The position numbers and the translations under genes are program-made. DNA of 55,885 nt from Candidatus Omnitrophota bacterium (GTDB taxonomy: Bacteria > Omnitrophota > Gorgyraeia > Velamenicoccales > Velamenicoccaceae): NCBI GenBank assembly GCA_020052645.1, contig JAGVOQ010000015.1, forward strand, positions 1 to 55,885, written 5' to 3'. Each line of letters starts with the position of its first letter. Positions within the stretch are counted from its first letter, which is position 1. This document shows positions 27,140 through 37,712 of the stretch, piece after piece. The notes under the pieces are model-generated. The model did no database searches and had not been told where the DNA came from. It worked only from the letters and a program-made list of their open reading frames with translations.

Positions 27140-27222
27140 CAGGCAACGGGCAACAGAGATCTGGTAACAGCAATTACTTTCTCTTTTCTGTTCCCTGATA
27201 CCTATTCCCTGATCCCTGATTA
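27140..27222. repeat. Heptamer-armed hairpin at ilvC stop codon
   Basis: The left arm is CAGGCAA, CGGGCAA, CAGAGAT, CTGGTAA, CAG (27140-27170). The right arm is CTGTTCC, CTGATAC, CTATTCC, CTGATCC, CTGATTA (27188-27222). Both have an exact 7-bp period and are imperfectly complementary. The final heptamer contains the ilvC TAA. Confidence 0.85.
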
Positions 27223-28209
27223 ATGCTTCATCCACGGCATCATATCACGGAGCTCTCTGCCGACTTTTTCAATCAAATGCTCATCGCCTTCCTTTAATAA
27301 TTTATCAAAGTTATGTCTTCCGTCTTCATTTTCTTTGATCCATTCTTTGGCGAACTTTCCTTTAACGATTTCTTTTAAGATCTTCTTCATTTCCTTGCGC
27401 GTCTTCTGCGTGATGATACGCGGTCCACGGCTTAAATCACCATAGCAAGCGGTATTGGAGACTCCTCGGCGCATTCCAGAAATTCCGCGCTCCTGGATCA
27501 AATCCGTAATAAGCTTTAATTCGTGCAAGACTTCAAAATAAGCGATCTCCGGCTGATACCCCGCTCCCACTAATGTATCAAACCCTGCTTTAATAAGCTC
27601 GCTGACGCCGCCGCAGAGAACAGCCTGTTCGCCAAAAAGGTCTGTTTCGGTCTCTTCAGAGAATGTCGTTTCAATAACGCCGGCCGTTGTGCCTTTGATA
27701 CCTTTGGCATAAGCCAATGCGATGTTCATAGCGTTGCCGCTTGCATCCTGATGAATAGCCACCAGACACGGGACGCCCTTACCTTCTTCATACATGCGTC
27801 GGACCAATGCGCCCGGACCCTTGGGTGCGATCATAATGACATCAATTGTTTTTGATGGCTTAATCTGTTTAAAACGAATATTAAAACCATGAGAAAACAC
27901 GAGAACTTTTCCTTTTTTTAAATTCGGCTTGATCGCTTCTTCGTACACCTTAGCCTGCACATGATCCTGTGTTAAAATCTGGATCACGTTAGCTGCCTTG
28001 GCGGCTTCAGCCGCGCCCACAGGATTAAAGCCATCTTTTTTGGCCAATTCAAAATTCGGTGTCCCCTGCACTTCGGAAACGATCACGTCCAGGCCACTAT
28101 CGCGAAGACACAATGATTGACCGCGCCCCTGGATCCCATAGCCAATGATGGCAATTTTTTTACCCGCGAGATACTTTAGATCCGCATCCTTATCATAATA
28201 AATCTTCAT
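27220..28209 (-). CDS. ilvC: Ketol-acid reductoisomerase (class I)
   Basis: Isomerises and reduces acetolactate in valine and isoleucine synthesis. 329 residues, the short class I form. Signatures: the NADP loop [39 protein letters not shown] near 135, and [21 protein letters not shown] near 190 with metal-binding acidic residues. A longer reading frame continues 81 bases upstream, but it runs into a structured repeat. The ATG at 28209 has a perfect Shine-Dalgarno (AAGGAG) and the expected N-terminus, so I use it. Confidence 0.96.
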   Translation of the reverse strand: MKIYYDKDADLKYLAGKKIAIIGYGIQGRGQSLCLRDSGLDVIVSEVQGTPNFELAKKDGFNPVGAAEAAKAANVIQILTQDHVQAKVYEEAIKPNLKKGKVLVFSHGFNIRFKQIKPSKTIDVIMIAPKGPGALVRRMYEEGKGVPCLVAIHQDASGNAMNIALAYAKGIKGTTAGVIETTFSEETETDLFGEQAVLCGGVSELIKAGFDTLVGAGYQPEIAYFEVLHELKLITDLIQERGISGMRRGVSNTACYGDLSRGPRIITQKTRKEMKKILKEIVKGKFAKEWIKENEDGRHNFDKLLKEGDEHLIEKVGRELRDMMPWMKH

Positions 28210-28229
28210 GACACTCCTTTTTTTAATGA

Positions 28230-28364
28230 ATAGATACTTTATGAAAATAAAGTATAGGCCGTTAGGCCGTCTATGAATTAAACCCAGCACTAATTTTTAT
28301 GAAAAATTAGTGCTGGGTGAGTTCGGGCGCATGACTTACGTTCCGTAAGTCATGCCCTCACTCA
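28230..28364 (-). repeat. Composite structured repeat between ilvN and ilvC (family H)
   Basis: On the minus strand part 1 (28364-28318) pairs TGAGT with ACTCA, GGGC with GCCC and CATGACTTACG with its complement, around a GA/GA internal loop; its first three bases are the ilvN stop codon. Part 2 is the CCCAGCACTAATTTTT hairpin (28283-28317). Part 3 is a three-way junction: outer ATAGA/TCTAT (28230-28274), inner ATACTTTAT hairpin and inner GGCC-gtta-GGCC. It ends 10 bases before the ilvC Shine-Dalgarno region. Confidence 0.85.
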
Positions 28365-28835
28365 CTTTGCGATCGCGATCCTGCCGGTTCTGACCAATTC
28401 GGAAATCTTAAAATCCTTTATCTCAGCCAGAAAATCTTGTATTTTTTTCTGATCATCGACGAGCTCAACGATCAGATAATCTATCTTCTTTTCTAACACC
28501 TGCACTTTTCTTTTAACAATAAGTTTTTTTAGCTTAAGCAGGTTCTTTTTATCAAAACCGATTTTCAAAAAAACTAATTCTCTTTCAATATACTCTTTTT
28601 TCGTAAAATCGGTCACGGTAATGACATCGATCAACTTATTCAATTGTTTTTTGATCTGTTCTAAGATACGCTCGTCCTCTGCATTCACCACAATCGTCAT
28701 GCGCGAAACTTCAGGGTCTTGCGTTTCAGACACAGCCAAAGAATCAATGTTATAACCCCGCGCGCTAAACAACCCCGCCACGCGCGCCAAAACACCAAAT
28801 CTATTCTCGACTAATATGGATATTGTATGTTTCAT
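28362..28835 (-). CDS. ilvN: Acetolactate synthase regulatory (small) subunit
   Basis: Regulates IlvB and confers valine feedback inhibition. 157 residues: an N-terminal ACT domain beginning ISILVENRFGVLARVAGLFSARGYNIDSL, then the C-terminal ACT-like ALS_ss_C region. Length fits the family (about 160). It lies between ilvB and ilvC in the standard ilvB-ilvN-ilvC-leuA order. A heptamer-type hairpin separates it from ilvB and a composite structured repeat from ilvC, so transcript levels of each gene could be set separately. Confidence 0.95.
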   Translation of the reverse strand: MKHTISILVENRFGVLARVAGLFSARGYNIDSLAVSETQDPEVSRMTIVVNAEDERILEQIKKQLNKLIDVITVTDFTKKEYIERELVFLKIGFDKKNLLKLKKLIVKRKVQVLEKKIDYLIVELVDDQKKIQDFLAEIKDFKISELVRTGRIAIAK

Positions 28836-28845
28836 TTTTACGCCT

Positions 28846-28937
28846 CATGTTTCACGTCCCACGTTCCACGTCTTTCTAAAAAACATTTAATCTTTTTTTA
28901 ACGTGTGACCTGTGACGTGCAACTTGTGACCTTTTTA
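28846..28937. repeat. Heptamer-armed hairpin at ilvB stop codon
   Basis: The left arm is CATGTTT, CACGTCC, CACGTTC, CACGTCT (28846-28873). The right arm is AACGTGT, GACCTGT, GACGTGC, AACTTGT, GACCTTT (28900-28934), with the ilvB TAA directly after it. The heptamer (CACGTYC type) differs from the CAGGNAA type at other loci, yet the layout is the same. Confidence 0.8.
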
Positions 28938-30611
28938 GGCCATCCCATTTATGATTCTATTCAACGCCTCGCCTGCTGGTACCATCGGAAAAACATTTTC
29001 TTCAGGTTCAATAACAAAATCAATCATGACAACATTATCTGTTGCCAATGCTTCTTTGATGGCAGGCACCACTTCATCCTTGCGTGTCACGCGGATCCCC
29101 TTGGCACCGTACGCTTCGGCGATCTTAACAAAATCAGGATTTTGTAAAGTCGTATGCGAATATCTTCTTTTATAAAAAAGCTCCTGCCATTGACGCACCA
29201 TCCCCAAATAACCATTATTTAAAATAGCGATTTTTACAGGAAGCTTATTGAAGACAGCTGTGGCCAATTCCTGAATATTCATTTGGATCGATCCGTCGCC
29301 GGCAATGTCAAAAACAACTTTTTCCGGCCGGCCCAATTGAGCGCCGATCGCCGCAGGCAAACCAAACCCCATGGTCCCGAGTCCGCCTGAGGAAATCCAT
29401 GTACGCGGTTGATTATGCTGATAAAAAAGGCATGACCACATCTGATTCTGACCAACTTCAGTCGCGATGATCGCATCCCCTTTTGTCAATTCCTGAATTT
29501 TTTCAATAACATACTGAGGCCTGAGCTTATCATCCTGTTTGTAAAAAAGAGGATATTGCTCGCGCCATTTTTTGATTTGAGCAAGCCACGCTTTAGTATC
29601 AGGGGCGCGACGGACATAGGAAATCATTTCATGTAAAATATTCTTGGCATCTCCGACAATAGGGACATCCACGCGGATATTTTTTGCGATCGACGTCGGA
29701 TCGATATCAATATGAATGATCTTCGCATGAGGCGCAAAAGCATCGATACGGCCTGTCACGCGGTCATCAAATCGCGCGCCCACCGCAATGATCAAATCAG
29801 ATTCCATTGTTGCGTGATTGGCATATGCCGTCCCATGCATGCCCAACATACCTAACGATAAGGGATGCTGCCCTGGGAACGCGCCCAATCCCATGAACGT
29901 TGTGGTTACGGGGATCTGATTTTTCTCTGCCAGGTTTTTTAAATCCTCACTTGCCTCTGACGTGATAACACCGCCGCCCACATAAAGAATAGGTTTCAAG
30001 GCCTTTTCTATCATCCTGGCGGCTTTCTTAATCTGCCCGGGATGCCCTTCAAAACGCGGCTGATAGGACCTGATAGAAACCGATTCCGGCCAGATAAATT
30101 CTGTTTTCGCATTCTGAACGTCGCTGGGAAAATCAATCACCACAGGCCCCGGTCGCCCGCTTGATGCGATATAAAAAGCCTCCCGAACAATCCGGGCCAG
30201 CTCTTTCACATCTTTAACTAAAAAATTATGTTTAGTGACAGGGCGCGTGATGCCCGTAATATCTGATTCCTGAAAAGCATCATTGCCAATCAAAGTTGTG
30301 CGAACCTGGCCCGTGATCGCGACCATAGGGATCGAATCCATGTAAGCATTAGCAAGGCCCGTGACCAGATTGGTCGCTCCAGGACCTGAAGTTGAAATGC
30401 AAACACCAACCTTACCCGTGGCACGCGCGTATCCGTCTGCCGCGTGAGCCGCACCTTGCTCATGACGTGTCAGAATAAATTTAAAATCTTTCACATCATA
30501 AAGAGCGTCAAAAGTCGCTAAAATCTGACCTCCTGGATAACCAAAAACAACATCCACGCCTTCACGCTTAAAACACTCAACCAATATTTGTGCACCGTTT
30601 AATATGGCCAT
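28935..30611 (-). CDS. ilvB: Acetolactate synthase catalytic (large) subunit
   Basis: ThDP- and FAD-dependent enzyme making acetolactate or acetohydroxybutyrate. 558 residues. Signatures: [18 protein letters not shown] near 25 with the cofactor Glu in [15 protein letters not shown] near 50, [16 protein letters not shown] near 77, and the ThDP/Mg motif [18 protein letters not shown] near 430. The open frame extends 69 bases upstream, but those codons lie in an inverted repeat and look unlike protein. I start at MAILNGAQ, although its Shine-Dalgarno is weak. Confidence 0.95.
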   Translation of the reverse strand: MAILNGAQILVECFKREGVDVVFGYPGGQILATFDALYDVKDFKFILTRHEQGAAHAADGYARATGKVGVCISTSGPGATNLVTGLANAYMDSIPMVAITGQVRTTLIGNDAFQESDITGITRPVTKHNFLVKDVKELARIVREAFYIASSGRPGPVVIDFPSDVQNAKTEFIWPESVSIRSYQPRFEGHPGQIKKAARMIEKALKPILYVGGGVITSEASEDLKNLAEKNQIPVTTTFMGLGAFPGQHPLSLGMLGMHGTAYANHATMESDLIIAVGARFDDRVTGRIDAFAPHAKIIHIDIDPTSIAKNIRVDVPIVGDAKNILHEMISYVRRAPDTKAWLAQIKKWREQYPLFYKQDDKLRPQYVIEKIQELTKGDAIIATEVGQNQMWSCLFYQHNQPRTWISSGGLGTMGFGLPAAIGAQLGRPEKVVFDIAGDGSIQMNIQELATAVFNKLPVKIAILNNGYLGMVRQWQELFYKRRYSHTTLQNPDFVKIAEAYGAKGIRVTRKDEVVPAIKEALATDNVVMIDFVIEPEENVFPMVPAGEALNRIINGMA

Positions 30612-30621
30612 AATTTTATCA

Positions 30622-30704
30622 GTTTGACGAGTTACGAGCTTAGCGAGTAGAACAGAGTTAAAAACAAAAAACTCGTCCAACTCGCTACTCGCAGAACTCG
30701 TTTA
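30622..30704. repeat. Short-unit armed hairpin at ilvD stop codon
   Basis: The right arm repeats ACTCG five times, the last copy reduced to ACTC, at spacings of 9, 7, 9 and 9 bases (about 30671-30708). The left arm repeats the complement CGAGT/CGAGC (about 30627-30660), around an A-rich loop. The ilvD TAA is inside the right arm. Periodicity is looser than in the heptamer copies. Confidence 0.7.
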
Positions 30705-32366
30705 ACTCTTTAAAACCGCTCCCTCATCCGCTGAAGAAACCATCTTGGAATAACGCACCAGATAACCGCTCGATACATTCGGTTTTGGATTTTTAACTTT
30801 TTTAAGTCTTGATTTTAACTCATTTTGAGAAATTCTTAACTCTAATTTTCGACGCGGCAAATCAATCAGAATTGTATCGCCGTTTTTCACTGCGGCAATA
30901 GCTCCACCCTCAACCGCCTCAGGCGAAATATGGCCTATGCAACATCCACGCGTACCGCCGGAAAAACGTCCATCCGTAATTAACGCCACGCTGTCTGCCA
31001 ATCCCATACCTACGATAGCGGCCGTAGGCGCCAGCATTTCCCGCATGCCCGGACCGCCCCTGGGCCCTTCGTAACGGATCACCACACAATCACCGCTTTT
31101 GATTTTTCCAGAAAGAATGGCTTTCTGCGCATCTTCTTCGCATTCAAAAACACGCGCACGACCGCTGAACTTCATCATCTTTGCGCTCACCGCTGACTGC
31201 TTAACAACAGCACCACGCAACGCCAGATTACCAAACAGAATTGCAATGCCGCCTTCCGCGTGATAAGCATTTTCCTGTTGCCTAATAACATCTTCGTCGC
31301 TGATAACCGCTTGATCCGCGATTCTGTGGGTGGTCAAACCGCTCGTTGTCTTAAGGTTATGAATCTTTGATTTTAAACTCTTTAAAACCGCAGGAATACC
31401 ACCGGCATAATCAACATCTTCCATAAAATATTCACCGCCCGGCAATAAACTCGTGATGTGCGGCGTATCTTTACTAATCCTGTCAAAATCTTTTAATGAT
31501 AAGCTCACCCCTGCTTCACGGGCAATAGCCAAAAGATGCAAAACAGTATTCGATGAACCTCCGAGCGCCATATCCACTTTAATACCATTTTCGAATGCTT
31601 TCTTCACCATGATGTCCCGCGCGTTCACATTTTTCTTAACAAGATCGACGATCTTTTCACCGGATTCTTGGGCAATCCTGCGCTTTTTGGCGGACACTGC
31701 CAAAGCTGTGGCACAACCAGGCAAAGACATCCCCATGGCCTCCGTAATGCAAGCCATGGTATTGGCCGTATATAATCCCTGGCAGGAACCTGCGCCCGGG
31801 CAAGCCTCTGCTTCAAAACAACCCAATTCGCTCTCTGTGATCTCGCCTCTTTTAAAACGCCCCACCACTTCAAAGGCGTCTCCCACCAAAGATAAACGTT
31901 TTCCTTTATAATGGCCTGAAAGCATAGGGCCCGCGGTCACAACAATCGTCGGGATATTGAGCCTGGATGCCGCCATCAACATACCCGGCGTGATTTTATC
32001 ACAATTCGTCAAACACACCAAACCATCAAGACTATGGGCATTCACAAAACATTCGACAGAATCCGCGATAAGCTCGCGAAGAGCCAAAGGATAGCGCATT
32101 CCCGGATGCCCCATGGCGATACCATCACAAATCCCCGGAATGCCAAAGAAAAAAGGCACGCCGCCACCGGCACAAACCCCTCGCTCGATAAAACGTTCCA
32201 AATCCCGCATCCCGATATGCCCTGGAATAATATCATTAAAACTGGTAGCAACCGCGATAAGAGGTTTCTTGCCCATGTCTTTCTTAGAGATTCCTGTAGC
32301 GAGCAAAAGAGCCCTGTGCGGCACGCGCTCCACGCCTTTTGTAATAGCATCTGATCTCATAGTCAT
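30702..32366 (-). CDS. ilvD: Dihydroxy-acid dehydratase
   Basis: Fe-S enzyme of valine, leucine and isoleucine synthesis. 554 residues. Signatures: [20 protein letters not shown] near 70, the cluster cysteine in [18 protein letters not shown] near 112, [17 protein letters not shown] near 188, and [15 protein letters not shown] near 440. It is the upstream gene of the ilvD-ilvB-ilvN-ilvC-leuA run. A good Shine-Dalgarno (GGAG) precedes the ATG, and a composite structured repeat lies just upstream of that. Confidence 0.96.
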   Translation of the reverse strand: MTMRSDAITKGVERVPHRALLLATGISKKDMGKKPLIAVATSFNDIIPGHIGMRDLERFIERGVCAGGGVPFFFGIPGICDGIAMGHPGMRYPLALRELIADSVECFVNAHSLDGLVCLTNCDKITPGMLMAASRLNIPTIVVTAGPMLSGHYKGKRLSLVGDAFEVVGRFKRGEITESELGCFEAEACPGAGSCQGLYTANTMACITEAMGMSLPGCATALAVSAKKRRIAQESGEKIVDLVKKNVNARDIMVKKAFENGIKVDMALGGSSNTVLHLLAIAREAGVSLSLKDFDRISKDTPHITSLLPGGEYFMEDVDYAGGIPAVLKSLKSKIHNLKTTSGLTTHRIADQAVISDEDVIRQQENAYHAEGGIAILFGNLALRGAVVKQSAVSAKMMKFSGRARVFECEEDAQKAILSGKIKSGDCVVIRYEGPRGGPGMREMLAPTAAIVGMGLADSVALITDGRFSGGTRGCCIGHISPEAVEGGAIAAVKNGDTILIDLPRRKLELRISQNELKSRLKKVKNPKPNVSSGYLVRYSKMVSSADEGAVLKS

Positions 32367-32384
32367 AGAATACTCCTTTAATGA

Positions 32385-32543
32385 GCAGACGACTTACGGT
32401 GCTTTTTCCGACGTAAGTCGTAGGCCGTTTTGGCCGTCTGCGAATTAAACCCAGCACTAATTTTATATAAAATTAGTGCTGGGTCAAACTCGGACACATA
32501 ACTTACGCAAGCGTTAAACCGCGTAAGTTATGTCCTCGTTTGA
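32385..32543 (-). repeat. Composite structured repeat between aldolase gene and ilvD (family H)
   Basis: Minus strand: part 1 (32543-32484) pairs TCAAAC/GTTTGA and GGACA/TGTCC across a GA/GA internal loop, then TAACTTACGC with its complement. Part 2 is the CCCAGCACTAATTTT hairpin (32450-32483). Part 3 is a three-way junction: outer GCAGAC/GTCTGC (32385-32441), inner GGCC-aaaac-GGCC and inner CGACTTACG stem. GCTCATTAAAGGAG follows, the Shine-Dalgarno of ilvD. Confidence 0.88.
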
Positions 32544-32544
32544 T

Positions 32545-33858
32545 TTAATCGTCCCCTTCAAAACTCTCTGCTTTTTTATCGTGCAAGAGCTCAAAATGGC
32601 GTTTTTGATTCTGATCTTTAATATATTGCTTAATAAGCTTTGCCGAATCTTTAATTTTTAACTGATCGAATAAAAACGCAAACGTCTTTTCAACTTCACC
32701 CGCAATTTTTTCACGATCGCCGATCGCCATAATGTCTTTCTTAAATGGCCCCAAAGCTTTCTTTCTCGATTTATAGAAAAATTGCTCGTCCGTCATCCCG
32801 GGTTTCATTTCATCTTTGGCCTCAATTTTCAGCCAATCATAAATTTTTTTCTTTAGCTGCGCCGGAAAAAACTTGCTGTCCAAGACCATATTCTGGAATT
32901 GCGTGGCTAAATGCACTTCAGCAGCATCAAATCCCGGAAATTTATGAAATTCCGTTTCTGGCAATGTTGATGCGCCATGTTGCACAGAACCCGCCATCTT
33001 ATAGTCTTTCTTGCACACTTCAGAAATGCTTTTGAGAACATTAAAATCCAGACTTACCTTGGCGATTGTTCCGTCAGCTAAAACCGTACCGCCATGACTC
33101 GTACCTGTCTGGACGCTGATTTTAGAAATCCCCTCAACGCCTTTCGGCAGATTCTTTAAATAAAGCTGCATAAACGCCCTTAAATCTTCCGGCGTTGAAT
33201 TCTTCGTTCCGACTTCCCCGATTTCACCGCCCACCGAAATATTAACGTCCTCAGGTTGAAGCGTGCGGATGTAAGCCGTTAACTCTGCGCAAAGTTCTGA
33301 ATTGAGCTTCTGCTGAGCTAAAAGATCAGTTTGTGTTAAATCGACGACTGTCGAACTATCAATGTCGATATTATAAAAACCAGCCTCAATGGATTCCTTG
33401 ATTAATTTTTTTAGGCCTTTAACCTCAGCCACGGGGTCTTTTTTATAATTCTTGGCATTGACCTGAAAATGATCTCCCTGAATAAACACCGGTCCCTCAA
33501 ACTTTTCAGCGAGGGCCGCGGCTAAAATTACCGTCGTGTATTCTAAGGGCTTCTGGTCCGTATATCCCATTTCAGAACGCGCAATCTCAAAAATAAAAGC
33601 GCCGGCGTTGATCTTTATGGCTTCGTGAAAAATAGCACGTGCCAAATCATACGTCAAAGAACGCAAATTCATGGCCGGGACGGTAAAACCACCAAATTTT
33701 CCTTCTCCGCGCGCCTTGTAAAAATCATGAATAGAAGCCGGATAAACACCCTTTTGATAAGCGGCTTCCCAAATCGCGTTGATCGCATCTTCTTTAATCT
33801 TAACGTCAGTTCCAACAACCACATCCATAACTAAGTTGTCAATCGCCTTCTTGTCCAT
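32545..33858 (-). CDS. fba: Class II (metal-dependent) fructose-bisphosphate aldolase
   Basis: 437 residues, longer than the 300-360 typical of the family. Class II aldolase motifs are present: FTVPAMNLRS near 58, FIQGDHFQVNA with the catalytic Asp and a metal His, NIDIDSSTVVDL near 172, the second metal site in VQTGTSHGGTVLADG and GSVQHGAST. Next to pfkA it most likely acts in glycolysis or gluconeogenesis. A tagatose- or ketose-bisphosphate specificity cannot be excluded. I use the second ATG (33858), which is 7 bases from the Shine-Dalgarno; the first is only 1 base from it. Confidence 0.85.
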   Translation of the reverse strand: MDKKAIDNLVMDVVVGTDVKIKEDAINAIWEAAYQKGVYPASIHDFYKARGEGKFGGFTVPAMNLRSLTYDLARAIFHEAIKINAGAFIFEIARSEMGYTDQKPLEYTTVILAAALAEKFEGPVFIQGDHFQVNAKNYKKDPVAEVKGLKKLIKESIEAGFYNIDIDSSTVVDLTQTDLLAQQKLNSELCAELTAYIRTLQPEDVNISVGGEIGEVGTKNSTPEDLRAFMQLYLKNLPKGVEGISKISVQTGTSHGGTVLADGTIAKVSLDFNVLKSISEVCKKDYKMAGSVQHGASTLPETEFHKFPGFDAAEVHLATQFQNMVLDSKFFPAQLKKKIYDWLKIEAKDEMKPGMTDEQFFYKSRKKALGPFKKDIMAIGDREKIAGEVEKTFAFLFDQLKIKDSAKLIKQYIKDQNQKRHFELLHDKKAESFEGDD

Positions 33859-33877
33859 TGCCATTCTCCTTGTATGA

Positions 33878-34105
33878 GCACATAACTTATGCCTGCCTGC
33901 CGACAGGCAGGGAACGTTTTTCGTGACATAAGTTAGACGTGCGAATTTCCCGCCTCGTATTTTAACTTTTTCGGCGGAATCCCGCTCTTGATTTTAAAAT
34001 CATGGCGGGAAAACCCAGCACTAATTTTATATAAAATTAGTGCTGGGTAAGCTCGAACTTATAAGTCATGAAAACATTAACATTCATAACTTATGTTCTC
34101 GCTTA
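33878..34105 (-). repeat. Composite structured repeat between pfkA and aldolase gene, with nested insertion (family H)
   Basis: Minus strand: part 1 (34105-34048) pairs TAAGC/GCTTA and GAAC/GTTC across a GA/GA loop; its first three bases are the pfkA TAA. Part 2 is the CCCAGCACTAATTTT hairpin (34014-34047). An extra TTCCCGCC/GGCGGGAA hairpin region lies between parts 2 and 3. Part 3 (33878-33942), a GCAC/GTGC stem, carries a 20-bp palindrome at 33892-33911 that the metK copy lacks. Confidence 0.87.
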
Positions 34106-35068
34106 CGTCAATATTTTGATCAACCCCATATCTTCTCTGGGATCCAGTTTATATCCGGTTGTCGCAGCTTCTAAGTCAACTATATTAATCTTATCACAAA
34201 CAATGCCGATAGCCTTGCCCGACAAACCTTTTAATAAAGCATCCACGGCCGCAACGCCCAAGCGCCCGCCTAAAATCCGGTCTTCCGCCGTCGGAGACCC
34301 ACCGCGTTGAATATGGCCCAAAACCACGACGCGTGTTTCTAGATCGGTCATGTCCATAATTTTTTTTGCCAGATCATCGCCCTTAATAGCGCCTTCTGCG
34401 ACCACGATGATCCAACTAGCCTTACCCCTGATATAGCCTTCTGTGATTTCATGACAAAGCTCAAAAATATCAAACTGCACCTCAGGGATTAAAACCTGTT
34501 CCGCCCCACCAGCCAAAGCGCATTTTAACGCGATATATCCACAGTTTCTTCCCATGACCTCAACGATAAAAATCCGCTCCATGGAATTAACCGTATCTTT
34601 AATCTTATCGATAGCACCTAAAGCCGTCTCAAGCGCCGTATCAGAACCGATTGTCTTTTCCGTACCGAAAAGATCATTATCGATCGTTCCGGGTAAACCG
34701 ACACAGGGAATGTTCCACTGCTTAGAAAGAGCAGCCGCTCCTCGATAACTGCCATCACCACCAATCACCACAAGGGCATCGATACTGTTGCGCTGTAAAA
34801 TCTCAACCGCTTTTTTCTGTCCTTCTTTCGTCATGAATTCAGGACATCGAGACGTTTTTAAAATTGTCCCACCTCGATTAATGATATTAGAAACAGAGCG
34901 ATGCGACAACGGCCTCACCTCATCGTTCAACAACCCCGCATACCCTCGGAAAATCCCAGAAACTTCTACCTTGCGGGCAAAACTTGAACGCACGACGCCA
35001 CGGATCGCGGCATTCATGCCCGGCGCATCGCCACCACTCGTCAAAACTCCGATTCTTTTTATCGCCAT
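34103..35068 (-). CDS. pfkA: ATP-dependent 6-phosphofructokinase
   Basis: 321 residues, the usual bacterial PfkA length. Signatures: LTSGGDAPGMNAAIRGVV at the N-terminus, GGDGSYRGA near 103, GTIDND near 126 with the catalytic Asp, EVMGRNCGYIAL near 163 and LGHIQRGGSPTAEDR near 243. The glycine in GGDGS (where PPi-dependent enzymes have Asp) points to ATP as phosphoryl donor. It is paired with the aldolase gene, giving two consecutive glycolytic steps. Confidence 0.95.
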   Translation of the reverse strand: MAIKRIGVLTSGGDAPGMNAAIRGVVRSSFARKVEVSGIFRGYAGLLNDEVRPLSHRSVSNIINRGGTILKTSRCPEFMTKEGQKKAVEILQRNSIDALVVIGGDGSYRGAAALSKQWNIPCVGLPGTIDNDLFGTEKTIGSDTALETALGAIDKIKDTVNSMERIFIVEVMGRNCGYIALKCALAGGAEQVLIPEVQFDIFELCHEITEGYIRGKASWIIVVAEGAIKGDDLAKKIMDMTDLETRVVVLGHIQRGGSPTAEDRILGGRLGVAAVDALLKGLSGKAIGIVCDKINIVDLEAATTGYKLDPREDMGLIKILT

Positions 35069-35079
35069 AAAGATCTTTT

Positions 35080-35184
35080 AACTCGTTTACTCGTTAAACT
35101 CGCAACTCGCTAAACTGCTCTCATGTTCCCATTTCTAGAATTTTTTAGATTTATCTAAAAAATTCACCTTTATGTCCCCATTTC
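35080..35184. repeat. ACTCG repeats, perfect hairpin and duplicated ahcY 3' end
   Basis: 35080-35116 holds ACTCG units at 8-, 9-, 7- and 9-base steps. 35138-35165 is a perfect 13-bp hairpin (GAATTTTTTAGAT and its complement) with a 2-base loop. Flanking it, 35121-35135 and 35170-35184 are near-identical 15-mers; the second is the ahcY end including the stop codon. It looks like a local duplication around a hairpin. Confidence 0.7.
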
Positions 35185-36417
35185 CCAACTTGCCAGATAT
35201 TTTTTCTGCTCTTCGGTAAGTTTGTCTATTTTAACACCCATCGAAGCTAATTTTAATTCGGCGATCCTGCGATCAATATCAATAGGGACCTTATAAACCT
35301 TATTTTCGAGCGACCTGTAATTCTTTTTCATATATTCAGCGCTCAAAGCCTGATTCGCAAAACTCATATCCATGACTTGAGCCGGATGTCCCTCGGCAGC
35401 AGCCAGATTGATCAAGCGGCCCTCTCCTAAAAGATAGATCCTGCGACCGTCCGACATCACGAATTCTTCGACAAAATCACGCGTTGTTCTGGATTTTTTA
35501 CTTAATTTTTTCAAAGTCGGTATATCAATTTCCACGTTAAAGTGGCCCGAATTACAAATGATCGCCTTATCTTTCATCACCTTAAAATGCTCTCCGCGCA
35601 AAACATTGATATCGCCCGTAACAGTCACAAAAATATCACCGATTTTAGCGGCGTTGGCAATAGGCATAACGACAAATCCATCCATCACCGCCTCTAAGGC
35701 TTTAAAAGGATCCACTTCGATCACGATCACATTGGCGCCTAATCCTTTAGCGCGCATAGCCGCGCCGCGACCACACCAACCATACCCGCAAACAACAAAA
35801 TTTGTCCCTGCGATAAGCTTATTCGTAGCCCGGATGATCCCATCAATGGTTGATTGCCCTGTTCCATAACGATTATCAAACATAAATTTTGTCTGAGCAT
35901 CGTTAACGGCAATAATGGGATGTAAAAGCTTGCCTTCCAATTCCATAGCACGTAATCGGATCACGCCTGTTGTTGTTTCCTCTGTTCCACCTAAAGGGAT
36001 ATGCTGCTTCTTTTTGTGAATAGTTGAAACAAGGTCAGCGCCGTCATCCATGGTCAAATCGGGTTTTATGCTTAACGCCAATTCAAGATGCTCATAATAA
36101 GTCTTATGATCTTCGCCCTTAATTGAAAAAACAGAAATGCCATAATCTTTAACAAGCGACGCGGCAACATCATCCTGCGTTGACAAAGGATTCGATGCGC
36201 ACAAGGCCAATTCCGCACCACCTGCTTTTAATGTCAACATCAACACAGCGGTTTCTGTCGTCACGTGAAGACAGCAGGCGATCTTTGTGCCCTTGAGAGG
36301 TTTTTCTTTTGCGAACCTCTGACGGATAAGATTCAAAACAGGCATATTGTCATCCGCCCATTCAATCCTCAATTTTCCTTTTTTACTTAATGCCGCATCC
36401 TTGATATCATAATTCAT
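35170..36417 (-). CDS. ahcY: S-adenosylhomocysteine hydrolase
   Basis: Cleaves S-adenosylhomocysteine to adenosine and homocysteine, clearing the by-product of SAM-dependent methylation. 415 residues, the shorter form that lacks the insertion seen in many bacterial and eukaryotic enzymes. Signatures: [15 protein letters not shown] near 48, [15 protein letters not shown] near 180, and the NAD loop [20 protein letters not shown] near 208. The start at 36417 has GGGGTG just upstream; a longer frame runs into heptamer repeats. metK is upstream, so both halves of the SAM cycle are together. Confidence 0.95.
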   Translation of the reverse strand: MNYDIKDAALSKKGKLRIEWADDNMPVLNLIRQRFAKEKPLKGTKIACCLHVTTETAVLMLTLKAGGAELALCASNPLSTQDDVAASLVKDYGISVFSIKGEDHKTYYEHLELALSIKPDLTMDDGADLVSTIHKKKQHIPLGGTEETTTGVIRLRAMELEGKLLHPIIAVNDAQTKFMFDNRYGTGQSTIDGIIRATNKLIAGTNFVVCGYGWCGRGAAMRAKGLGANVIVIEVDPFKALEAVMDGFVVMPIANAAKIGDIFVTVTGDINVLRGEHFKVMKDKAIICNSGHFNVEIDIPTLKKLSKKSRTTRDFVEEFVMSDGRRIYLLGEGRLINLAAAEGHPAQVMDMSFANQALSAEYMKKNYRSLENKVYKVPIDIDRRIAELKLASMGVKIDKLTEEQKKYLASWEMGT

Positions 36418-36439
36418 TATCACCCCATGATTGAATTTA

Positions 36440-36530
36440 CGGGCATCTGGCAACAGGCATCAGGCATTGGTAAAAGATTTTTTTTATTTTTTGCCGTTGC
36501 CTGTTCCCCGCTCCCTGATCCCTGATTTTA
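36440..36530. repeat. Heptamer-armed hairpin at metK stop codon
   Basis: The left arm is CGGGCAT, CTGGCAA, CAGGCAT, CAGGCAT, TGGTAAA (36440-36474). The right arm is CCGTTGC, CTGTTCC, CCGCTCC, CTGATCC, CTGATTT (36493-36527), with the metK TAA immediately after it. It has an exact 7-bp period and a T-rich loop. Confidence 0.85.
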
Positions 36531-37691
36531 TTTTACTTCTTTTTTCAAATCGTCCGCCCTATCCGTCTTTTCCCACGTAAAACTATCTTCTGTCCTGCCA
36601 AAGTGACCATAACAGGCGGTTTTTAAAAATTTCGGTTTCAGGAGATCCAACGTTTTAATAATCCCTTGCGGCGTCAAATCAAATACGCGACGGACTGCTT
36701 TTTCTATTTTCTCATCAGCCACTTTTCCTGTTCCCAAAGTGTCGATAAAAAGATTCACCGGCTCTGCCTTACCAATACAATAGGCCAATTGAATAAAACA
36801 CTTTTTCGCAAGTTTTGCCGCAACAATATTTTTAGCCACGTATCGAGCCATATACGTCGCAGACCTATCCACCTTAGACGGATCTTTGCCGGAAAACGCG
36901 CCACCGCCGTGAGATGTCACGCCGCCATACGTATCCACAACGATCTTACGACCTGTCATCCCGGTGTCTGACTGTGGACCGCCAACAACAAATTTACCGG
37001 TCTCATTCACATAATACTTGGTTTTCTTATCCGCTAATCCTTTAAGAATAGGGCCAGCAATAACCTTGATCATCTCTTCGCGGGCGCTTTGCGTGATCTT
37101 TTTGCCCGTAGAATCAAGAATATCCTCTGTGTGTTGGCAAGCCAAAACAACGTTATCAACGCGCTTGGCAATGCCTTTTTCATACTCAACGGTCACCTGA
37201 GATTTACAATCAGGCCCTAAATATTTTAAAATTCCGTCGTTTCTCACCTGGGCCATGCGCTTGACCAATTTATGCGCCAACATAATGGGTAAAGGCATCA
37301 ATTCCTCTGTCTCATCATTGGCATAGCCGATCATGATGCCTTGATCCCCAGCGCCGCCCGCATCCACACCTTGAGAGATATCCGGCGACTGCTTATTAAT
37401 GGCGTTCAAAATAGCGCATGTATGATAATCAAATCCATATTTAGGATGCGTATAACCGATCTGTGAGAGCACCTTACGCGTCAAGCTATGCACATCAAAC
37501 ATGGCCTTCGTTGTTATTTCACCACCGACGATAATAAGCCCCATGGTCACATAGGTTTCACAGGCCACGCGGCCACGCGGATCCTGCTTTAATACTTCAT
37601 CCAATACAGCATCAGAGATCTGATCACAAACCTTATCCGGATGCCCTTCACCTACTGATTCTGATGCAAAAAAATAATCACGTTGGTTCAT
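36528..37691 (-). CDS. metK: S-adenosylmethionine synthetase
   Basis: Makes SAM from methionine and ATP. 387 residues, normal length. Signatures: [19 protein letters not shown] at about 9-27, [12 protein letters not shown] near 120, the [17 protein letters not shown] loop near 265. The start at 37691 is 8 bases from an AAAGGAGG Shine-Dalgarno; the upstream 9 codons of open frame come from the structured-repeat border. I see no SAM riboswitch in the 141-base upstream gap, which is filled by a composite repeat. Confidence 0.96.
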   Translation of the reverse strand: MNQRDYFFASESVGEGHPDKVCDQISDAVLDEVLKQDPRGRVACETYVTMGLIIVGGEITTKAMFDVHSLTRKVLSQIGYTHPKYGFDYHTCAILNAINKQSPDISQGVDAGGAGDQGIMIGYANDETEELMPLPIMLAHKLVKRMAQVRNDGILKYLGPDCKSQVTVEYEKGIAKRVDNVVLACQHTEDILDSTGKKITQSAREEMIKVIAGPILKGLADKKTKYYVNETGKFVVGGPQSDTGMTGRKIVVDTYGGVTSHGGGAFSGKDPSKVDRSATYMARYVAKNIVAAKLAKKCFIQLAYCIGKAEPVNLFIDTLGTGKVADEKIEKAVRRVFDLTPQGIIKTLDLLKPKFLKTACYGHFGRTEDSFTWEKTDRADDLKKEVK

Positions 37692-37712
37692 TCTTGTTTC
37701 CTCCTTTAATGA

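Noticed and set aside
28283-28317. Middle hairpin CCCAGCACTAAT as an intrinsic terminator
   Set aside because: No T run follows on either strand, and it lies between genes that belong to one operon.
30612-30680. N-terminal extension of IlvB by 23 residues
   Set aside because: Those codons are the arm of an inverted repeat; homologues begin at the MAILNGAQ-type N-terminus.
28210-32543. T-box or leader-peptide attenuators of the ilv genes
   Set aside because: No T-box sequence, no run of branched-chain codons, and the same elements stand before aroC, metK and frr.
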